Assembly: GCA_028717055.1 (NCBI GenBank)
Contig: JAQUOO010000005.1
Coordinates: forward strand, 1 to 25,446
Direction of reading: 5' to 3'
Source: Candidatus Omnitrophota bacterium
GTDB lineage: Bacteria; Omnitrophota; Gorgyraeia; Gygaellales; Profunditerraquicolaceae
Length of the DNA stretch: 25,446 bases
The position numbers and the translations under genes are program-made. Positions 20,850 to 25,446 of this stretch are shown in pieces (within the stretch, counting starts at the first letter, position 1; each line of letters starts with the position of its first letter). The notes beneath the pieces are model-generated. The model made no database searches, was not told where the DNA came from, and saw only the letters and a list, made by a program, of their open reading frames with translations.

Positions 20850-21754
20850 GAATTTACGATCTGATTATTGTCGGAGCAGGTCCGGCAGGGATCACTGCCA
20901 GCGTGTATGCCGCGCGCAAAAGAATGGACTTCTTAGTTATTACCGGAGATATCGGCGGCCAGACTGCCTGGAGCGCAGACATCGAAAACTATACCGGTTA
21001 TCAATTTGTTACTGGGCCGGAATTGGTAGATAAATTTGAGAAACACATGCGCAGCTATGATACTAATGTCAAGGAAGGTGAAGGTGTAACCGGAGTAGAA
21101 AAAACCGGAGGATTAATTACGATTAAGACCGATAAAGAAAGAGAATACCAGGCCAAGACTGTAATTATTGCCTCTGGAAAACGTTCCAAGGAATTGGGTA
21201 TCCCGGGAGAAAAAGAGTATAAAAATAAGGGGATTACTTATTGCGCCACTTGCGATGGGCCGCTTTTTAGCGGAAAGACAGTTGCGATTATCGGCGGAGG
21301 GAATTCCGCGCTGGACGCGGCATTGCAGCTTGAAAGGATAGCGAGTAAAACTTACATTATCAATAATACCCCTAGGCTTGGCGGTGATGCAATTATGCTC
21401 CAGAAAGTAGAAAAAGCGGTTAATGTCGAGATCCTGAATGATTCAAGTGTCCTAGCCATATCGGGAGATAAATTTGTTAATTCTATTACGATAAAAAGCG
21501 GCGAAGAAGAGAAAAGACTTCCAGTTGAAGGAATCTTTGTTGAAATCGGCCTCATACCTAATTCGGATTTTGTTAAAGATGTGGAAAAGAATAACCTTGG
21601 TGAAATAAGGATCAATAACCGTAATGAAACTAATGTTCCGGGTATTTTTGCAGCCGGTGATGTAACTGATGTTCCGGAGAAACAAATAGTTATTGCCGCC
21701 GGAGAGGGCTCTAAGGCCTGTCTTTCAGCTTTTCGATATTTAGCACAGCATTAA
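20846..21754 (+). CDS. trxB: Thioredoxin-disulfide reductase, AhpF-like type
   Basis: FAD-containing reductase of 302 residues. The FAD loop is VGAGPAGITASVYAARK, the redox pair is Cys133-Cys136 in TYCATCDGPLF, the nucleotide loop is AIIGGGNSALDAALQL, and the C-terminal FAD motif is FAAGDVTDVPEKQIVIAAGE. The NADPH-selecting HRRxxxR of E. coli TrxB is absent; the place reads TYIINNTPRLGGDAIM. The region from there to the end (GIFVEIGLIPNSDF, ETNVPGIFAAGD, GEGSKACLSAF) is closer to the C-terminal half of AhpF, which prefers NADH. With the overlapping glutaredoxin-like gene it would form a split AhpF-like reductase. Use of NADH rather than NADPH is inferred. Confidence 0.93.
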   Translation: MRIYDLIIVGAGPAGITASVYAARKRMDFLVITGDIGGQTAWSADIENYTGYQFVTGPELVDKFEKHMRSYDTNVKEGEGVTGVEKTGGLITIKTDKEREYQAKTVIIASGKRSKELGIPGEKEYKNKGITYCATCDGPLFSGKTVAIIGGGNSALDAALQLERIASKTYIINNTPRLGGDAIMLQKVEKAVNVEILNDSSVLAISGDKFVNSITIKSGEEEKRLPVEGIFVEIGLIPNSDFVKDVEKNNLGEIRINNRNETNVPGIFAAGDVTDVPEKQIVIAAGEGSKACLSAFRYLAQH

Positions 21755-21763
21755 ATTAAATAA

Positions 21764-22150
21764 ATGAAAAAAACAAAATTCCATGAATTAAAGGAGATAT
21801 TCGTTGCTTTGCATGGGCCCAAAGGCTGCGATTGGGATAAGAAACAGACCCATAAGACTTTGATCAAAGATTTGAGAGAAGAGGTAGAGGAATATATCCA
21901 TGCGGCTAGAAAGAATGACCACGCGAATATGCAAGAAGAACTGGGAGACATACTTTTGCATGTGATGTTTGGAGCTCAGATAGCGGCAAAGAACAAGAAA
22001 TTCGATATTGAAGACGTCATCGACGGACTGATAAAAAAGATTAAACGCAGGCATCCCCATGTGTTTGGCGATCTGAAGGTGAATTCCACGCGCCAGATCA
22101 TCGCTAACTGGAACAAGATAAAAAGACTTGAAAAACAGAAGAAAGGTTGA
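21764..22150 (+). CDS. mazG: MazG-type nucleoside triphosphate pyrophosphohydrolase (single domain)
   Basis: All-alpha NTP pyrophosphatase of 128 residues, half the size of E. coli MazG, thus the single-domain form. FHELKEIFVALHGPKGCDWD and KKQTHKTLIKDLREEVEEY give the substrate loop and the first EExxE pair; the second metal motif is EELGDILLHVMF. RRHPHVFGD and a final NWNKIKRLEK are also typical. In the usual CPWDxxQTH the Pro is Asp here. These enzymes remove noncanonical or oxidised nucleotides, which suits the end of an oxidative-stress operon. The gene has no clear SD and lies 9 bp after trxB. Its stop codon falls inside the -35 box of the next promoter. Confidence 0.9.
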   Translation: MKKTKFHELKEIFVALHGPKGCDWDKKQTHKTLIKDLREEVEEYIHAARKNDHANMQEELGDILLHVMFGAQIAAKNKKFDIEDVIDGLIKKIKRRHPHVFGDLKVNSTRQIIANWNKIKRLEKQKKG

Positions 22151-22175
22151 CAAATCCAGGATTTTCATGTATACT
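22147..22175 (+). promoter_or_regulatory. Strong promoter of the Rrf2-2 / cysK sulfur operon
   Basis: TTGACA (22147-22152), exactly 17 bp, then TATACT (22170-22175). The -35 overlaps the mazG stop codon. The start of transcription is expected near 22182, inside the palindrome that follows, leaving a leader of about 77 nt before the ATG at 22259. Confidence 0.8.
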
Positions 22176-22192
22176 CTACTAACATAGTAGAG
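22174..22192. promoter_or_regulatory. Palindromic operator over the -10/start region
   Basis: CTCTACTaacatAGTAGAG is a perfect 7-bp inverted repeat with a 5-bp spacer, overlapping the end of the -10 box and the start point. It is well placed for repression and is probably the site of the Rrf2 protein encoded just downstream. Its sequence differs from the TGATAC palindrome of the first Rrf2 gene. Confidence 0.66.
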
Positions 22193-22208
22193 ATTATATG
22201 GAATATGA

Positions 22209-22260
22209 ATCCCGTTAAAAATAAAACTGACGGGGACTAAAAAAGGATTTCTAACGGGAT
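22209..22260 (+). promoter_or_regulatory. Leader hairpin that pairs with the Rrf2-2 start codon
   Basis: ATCCCGTTA (22209-22217) and TAACGGGAT (22252-22260) are perfect 9-bp complements. The right arm includes the first two bases of the ATG at 22259, and the only SD-like AAAAGGA (22242-22247) lies in the loop. A competing partner ACGGG (22230-22234) can pair with CCCGT (22211-22215) and would free the start codon. A translation switch is a reasonable inference. Confidence 0.58.
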
Positions 22261-22699
22261 GAAAATTACCTATAAAGGCGATTACGCCTTGAAAACAATC
22301 CTGGATTTAGCCGGGCATTTTGGGAGCGCTCCGGTTGCGATAAATGATTTATCCAAACGTTTGGATATTCCTACCAAGTTCCTTGAGCAAATACTCTTAG
22401 ATTTAAAGCGGGCAGGATTTGTGGAGAGCAGGCGCGGTAAAATTGGAGGATATTCTCTGGCAAAAGAGCCGGCGAAAATTACGCTGGGAGAAGTAGTCCG
22501 TTTTATTGACGGGCCAATTGGGCCGATTGCCTGCGTAGACAAGCAATACTCGGGCTGTCATGATGTAGAGTCTTGTGTTTTCAGGAACATCTGGAGCCAA
22601 GTTGGCAATTCCATATCTAAAATCATAGATCAGGTAACCTTTGAAGATCTCTTAAAAAGAACAAATAAAGCCAATAAAACATTTAATTACCAAATCTAG
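22259..22699 (+). CDS. Rrf2-family transcriptional regulator with three cluster cysteines (Rrf2-2)
   Basis: A 146-residue Rrf2 regulator, parallel to the one at 15788 but diverged. It starts MKITYKGDYALKTILDLA, has the helix-turn-helix INDLSKRLDIPTKFLEQILL, and the wing SRRGKIGGYSLAKEP. Cys92, Cys100 and Cys106 (ACVDKQYSGCHDVESC) are spaced C-x7-C-x5-C, the arrangement I recall for NsrR-type Fe-S regulators. Immediately next, with no gap, is cysK, then an Fe-S scaffold and homocysteine-forming genes. It therefore likely matches sulfide/cysteine supply to Fe-S demand, combining jobs of CymR and IscR. It has its own promoter, palindrome and leader hairpin. The polar tail (KRTNKANKTFNYQI) is unremarkable. 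Confidence 0.92.
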   Translation: MKITYKGDYALKTILDLAGHFGSAPVAINDLSKRLDIPTKFLEQILLDLKRAGFVESRRGKIGGYSLAKEPAKITLGEVVRFIDGPIGPIACVDKQYSGCHDVESCVFRNIWSQVGNSISKIIDQVTFEDLLKRTNKANKTFNYQI

Positions 22700-23623
22700 A
22701 TGAAGATAGCTAAAGATATTACGGAATTAGTCGGAAATACTCCTTTGGTTAAACTTAGCCGTTTAACTAAAGATGCCCTTGCAGCTGTTGCGGTAAAACT
22801 GGAATCATTCAACCCCTGTTCTTCGGTGAAGGACCGGATCGGCCTAAATATGATTGAACAGGCGGAGAAACAAGGTAAGATTAAAAAAGGCGCCATTCTT
22901 ATTGAGCCGACCAGCGGCAATACCGGAATAGCCCTGGCTTTTGTCGCGGCGGTAAAAGGTTATAAATTGATTTTAACTATGCCAGAGACAATGAGCCTTG
23001 AGCGCCGCCAGCTTATAAGCGCTTTTGGCGCTGAAATAGTCCTTACTCCGGGCCAGGAGGGGATGTCCGGAGCAGTAAGAAAAGCCGAGGAACTGGCTAA
23101 AAGCGATAAACACTGTTTCATCTTGCAACAATTTGAGAATCCGGCTAATCCTGATATACATCGCCGCGCAACTGCGCAGGAGATCTGGCGTGATACGGAC
23201 GGCAAAGTCGATATTTTGGTTGCCGGAGTAGGCACGGGTGGCACAATTACAGGCATAGCCGAAGCTTTAAAAAAGAAAAAGGCGTCAATCAAAATCATTG
23301 CAGTCGAGCCTCAAGATTCTGCGGTTTTATCCGGCGGAAAACCGGGGCCGCATAAGATTCAGGGTATAGGAGCCGGGTTTATCCCCGGAGTCCTGAATTT
23401 AAAAGTTATTGATGAAATAATTCAGGTCTCCAATGATGACGCCCAGCAAACCGCAAGAAGGCTGGCCAGGGAAGAAGGGATTTTAGCCGGAATATCCAGC
23501 GGCGCAGCTGTTTGGGCGGCTCTAGAGGTTGCTAAAAGAAAAGAGAATAAAAGGAAATTGGTCGTTGTTATTTTGCCAGATACAGGCGAGCGTTATTTGA
23601 GCACAGGGTTATTTAGTGTATGA
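22700..23623 (+). CDS. cysK: Cysteine synthase (O-acetylserine sulfhydrylase)
   Basis: PLP enzyme making L-cysteine from O-acetylserine and sulfide; 307 residues as usual. The start TELVGNTPLVKLSRL is typical, and the PLP lysine is Lys44 in NPCSSVKDRIGLNMIE. EPTSGNTGIALAFVAAVKGY gives the substrate loop, MPETMSLERRQLISAFGAE follows, and GVGTGGTITGIAEALK binds the PLP phosphate. GIGAGFIPGVLN and EEGILAGISSGAAVWAA complete the family set, with LPDTGERYLSTGLF at the end. The ATG follows directly on the regulator's stop, so the two are co-translated. No serine acetyltransferase (cysE) is in the window. Phosphoserine-using OASS-like forms are possible, but nothing marks this as one. Confidence 0.95.
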   Translation: MKIAKDITELVGNTPLVKLSRLTKDALAAVAVKLESFNPCSSVKDRIGLNMIEQAEKQGKIKKGAILIEPTSGNTGIALAFVAAVKGYKLILTMPETMSLERRQLISAFGAEIVLTPGQEGMSGAVRKAEELAKSDKHCFILQQFENPANPDIHRRATAQEIWRDTDGKVDILVAGVGTGGTITGIAEALKKKKASIKIIAVEPQDSAVLSGGKPGPHKIQGIGAGFIPGVLNLKVIDEIIQVSNDDAQQTARRLAREEGILAGISSGAAVWAALEVAKRKENKRKLVVVILPDTGERYLSTGLFSV

Positions 23624-23635
23624 AAGGAGAATAAG

Positions 23636-23857
23636 ATGAGAGATAGAGTTGAAAAGGCGCTAGAAAAAGTTCGTCCGATGCTTCAGGCCGATGGAGGTAA
23701 TGTGGAATTAGTCGAGGTGACTAATGACGGCGTGGTTAAGTTAAGGCTAAAGGGCAGTTGTGGATGCTGTCCGATGAGCTCAATGACTTTAAAGATGGGT
23801 ATTGAGCGGATCCTTAAGCAGGAAGTCCCGGAAGTAAAAGAGGTCGTGGCGATATAA
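23636..23857 (+). CDS. nfu: Nfu-type Fe-S scaffold/carrier (NifU C-terminal domain)
   Basis: A 73-residue stand-alone NifU C-terminal domain, which assembles or carries 4Fe-4S clusters and hands them to apo-proteins in the cytoplasm. It starts RDRVEKALEKVRPMLQADGGNVELV and has the cluster-binding CxxC within GSCGCCPMSSMTLK (Cys42 and Cys45, with an extra Cys44). It ends with ERILKQEVPEVKEVVAI. AAAGGAG precedes the ATG, 12 bp after cysK. The NIL/4Fe-4S protein further down the operon is a likely client. No IscS or SufS desulfurase or IscU is seen here. The extra Cys between the two ligands is a minor oddity. Confidence 0.93.
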   Translation: MRDRVEKALEKVRPMLQADGGNVELVEVTNDGVVKLRLKGSCGCCPMSSMTLKMGIERILKQEVPEVKEVVAI

Positions 23858-23879
23858 TTATAATTTTTAGAGGTAACTG

Positions 23880-25094
23880 ATGAAAACAATCAAAGAGATA
23901 AACGAAAAAATCAGAAAAGGCGAAGTCGTCGTAGTTACCGCCGAAGAAGTAATTGACTTGGTTGAAAAGAAAGGCGCGAAGAAAGTAGCGCAGGAAGTTG
24001 ATGTTGTTACAACCGGCACTTTCGGCCCGATGTGTTCAAGCGGAGCCTATTTTAATATCGGGCATTCCAAGCCCCGGATAAAAGTCGGAGGAGGAACCTG
24101 CACTTTTAACGATATTCCGGCCTATACCGGGTTTGCGGCAGTGGATGTTTATCTCGGTGCTACCGCTTTGCCCGATGATGATCCGCGCAATAAAGTATAT
24201 CCGGGCGAATTCAAATATGGAGGAGCCCATGTTATTCAGGAATTAGCGGCTGGTAAAGATGTTCGCCTGGAAGCCTCGGCTTACGGCACGGATTGTTACC
24301 CGCGCAAAAAAATCGAGACGCTCATCAACATAAAAGATTTGAATGAAGCTGTTTTATTTAATATGCGCAATGCTTACCAAAACTATAATGTAGCGGTAAA
24401 TTTATCGGATAAGACTATCTATACCTATATGGGCATGTTAAAACCTAACCTGGGGAATGCCAACTATTGCTCGGCAGGGCAGCTTTCTCCTTTATTGAAG
24501 GATCCTGAGTACCGCCAAATAGGCATCGGGACTAAGATCTTCTTGGGCGGTGGAATAGGCTATATTGCCTGGCAGGGAACCCAGCATAACCCGCAGGTAG
24601 CGCGTAAGGAAAATGGCATTCCGCAGGCCCCTAGCGGAACCTTGGCGGTTATTGGTGATTTAAAACAAATGAAACCCGAGTGGCTGGTGGGAACCAGTAT
24701 GCTGGGTTACGGAGTTACGCTGGTCGTGGGTATCGGCGTTCCAATCCCCATCCTTGACGAAGAAACGCTTTTGCGGGCTGCGGCAAAAGATGAGGATATC
24801 TATACTCAAATCGTAGATTACAGCCAGAATTATCCGCAATGCGTCGGTTCCTCTCTGGGCGAAGTAAATTACGCGCAGCTTAAAACCGGTAAGATAGTTA
24901 TCAAAGGCAAAGAGATTGCGACTGGAAATCTCTCTAGTTATTCCAGGGCCCGCGAAATTTCCGAGGAGTTAAAATTGTGGATTAAGAAAGGCGATTTTCT
25001 TTTGACTGAACCTGTAGCTAAATTACCGGGAAAGGAATCCGGCTATACCTTTAAAATGCTTAAAGAGCGCCCGATTATTAAGAAAGAGGAGTAA
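23880..25094 (+). CDS. L-aspartate semialdehyde sulfurtransferase, homocysteine-forming (DUF39/HcyBio)
   Basis: A 404-residue member of PF01837, the family shown in Methanosarcina acetivorans (MA1821) to make homocysteine from aspartate semialdehyde and sulfide with its partner MA1822. Conserved cysteines are visible: Cys52 in FGPMCSSGAYFNIGH and Cys139 in SAYGTDCYPRKK, corresponding to the two important Cys of that family. GGGTCTFNDIPAYTGFAAVDVY, FLGGGIGYIAWQGTQHNP and GTLAVIGDLKQMKPEWL follow. There is no fused CBS domain; the partner subunit is the next gene, 2 bp downstream. The pair gives methionine precursors directly from sulfide. It has a weak SD (AGAGGT) after nfu. Confidence 0.93.
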   Translation: MKTIKEINEKIRKGEVVVVTAEEVIDLVEKKGAKKVAQEVDVVTTGTFGPMCSSGAYFNIGHSKPRIKVGGGTCTFNDIPAYTGFAAVDVYLGATALPDDDPRNKVYPGEFKYGGAHVIQELAAGKDVRLEASAYGTDCYPRKKIETLINIKDLNEAVLFNMRNAYQNYNVAVNLSDKTIYTYMGMLKPNLGNANYCSAGQLSPLLKDPEYRQIGIGTKIFLGGGIGYIAWQGTQHNPQVARKENGIPQAPSGTLAVIGDLKQMKPEWLVGTSMLGYGVTLVVGIGVPIPILDEETLLRAAAKDEDIYTQIVDYSQNYPQCVGSSLGEVNYAQLKTGKIVIKGKEIATGNLSSYSRAREISEELKLWIKKGDFLLTEPVAKLPGKESGYTFKMLKERPIIKKEE

Positions 25095-25096
25095 TT

Positions 25097-25446
25097 ATGA
25101 TTTCTAAGCGAATAGTCTTGCATTTTCCCGACCGTTTGGTGGACCAGCCTATAGTCTACAAACTGGTTAAGGAATTTGACTTGCAATTCAACATACTAAA
25201 GGCCTTTGTTACTCCGCAGGAAGAAGGTTTAATGGTTCTGGAATTAACCGGCAAGAGGGAGAATTTTGACCAGGGAGTGAAATATCTGCAATCCTGCGGA
25301 GTGCGTATACAGTCTTTAAGCCAGGATGTGGTGAGAAATGAAAAAAAATGCACAAACTGCGGCGTATGCGTGCCGATTTGCCCAACCGAAGCTCTAGTGG
25401 TCGATCCTCAAACGCGCAAGGTACTTTTTAATAATAAAAAGTGCAT
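25097..25446 (+). CDS. NIL-domain plus 4Fe-4S ferredoxin protein, partner of the homocysteine synthase (3' truncated by window)
   Basis: The first 116 residues are visible, and the gene runs past the window. Residues 1-75 form a NIL domain (ISKRIVLHFPDRLVDQPIVY and KLVKEFDLQFNILKAFV), a small ferredoxin-like alpha/beta fold often found with methionine transport ATPases. A 4Fe-4S motif follows in KKCTNCGVCVPICPTEAL; the last visible residues, LFNNKKC, are probably the start of the second cluster motif. This is the layout of MA1822, the electron-carrying partner of the homocysteine-forming sulfurtransferase. AAAGAGGAG precedes the ATG and overlaps the end of the upstream gene, which indicates coupled translation. 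Confidence 0.93.
   Translation, partial: MISKRIVLHFPDRLVDQPIVYKLVKEFDLQFNILKAFVTPQEEGLMVLELTGKRENFDQGVKYLQSCGVRIQSLSQDVVRNEKKCTNCGVCVPICPTEALVVDPQTRKVLFNNKKC

Overview
The window reads as a chromosomal segment of a Gram-negative (didermic), anaerobic or microaerophilic bacterium with moderate G+C. Evidence for an outer membrane: apolipoprotein N-acyltransferase, a CsgG-type lipoprotein, a PagL-like lipid A deacylase and an LpxL/HtrB-like acyltransferase. Evidence for anaerobic life: a flavodiiron protein, rubredoxin, rubrerythrin-like proteins, and sulfide-based cysteine and homocysteine synthesis. Gene content and style recall uncultivated lineages such as Omnitrophota. That placement is an impression from gene content, not a phylogenetic result. 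Genes are densely packed, with many 4-bp stop/start overlaps. No rRNA, tRNA, CRISPR array, transposase or phage gene was seen.

Region 1 (1-6092) is an envelope/housekeeping stretch, all on +. It holds the 3' end of secA, lnt, a secreted PIG-L deacetylase, a palindromic intergenic repeat, an adenosine-specific-kinase-like protein, an LpxL-like acyltransferase, a small membrane protein and bioY. Region 2 (6100-7470) starts at a strong promoter and carries a small exported protein, a CsgG-family lipoprotein and a 26-residue very basic peptide. Region 3 (7726-12779) is a + strand run: a PP-loop tRNA thiolase-like protein, the radical SAM protein AmrS, then a tight trio of HAD phosphatase, class III aminotransferase and arginase-fold hydrolase. 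The trio looks like an uncharacterised small-molecule pathway. Region 4 (12795-15530) contains a DegT-type aminotransferase (-), a divergent pair of SMR-type membrane proteins (+) and a PagL-like deacylase (-).

Region 5 (15613-22150) is the most distinctive part: an oxygen/peroxide defence locus. It begins with a promoter holding a perfect palindrome, a 27-residue leader-like ORF and an Fe-S-type Rrf2 regulator. Next come a tiny Cys/Lys peptide, a very stable hairpin, rubredoxin, a thiol peroxidase fused to a pterin-carbinolamine dehydratase, a flavin reductase, a flavodiiron protein, a 58-residue half-ferritin, a PNPOx-like flavoprotein, a full ferritin-like protein, a glutaredoxin-like protein, an AhpF-like thioredoxin reductase and a MazG-type pyrophosphohydrolase. 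The inferred flow is NAD(P)H to the flavin reductase or TrxB, then to rubredoxin/FDP (O2 reduction) and to the redoxin/Tpx pair (peroxide reduction).

Region 6 (22147-25446) is a sulfur-assimilation operon: a textbook promoter, a palindromic operator, an unusual leader hairpin that captures the start codon, a second Cys3 Rrf2 regulator, cysK, an Nfu-type scaffold, the homocysteine-forming DUF39 sulfurtransferase and its NIL/4Fe-4S partner, cut by the window end.
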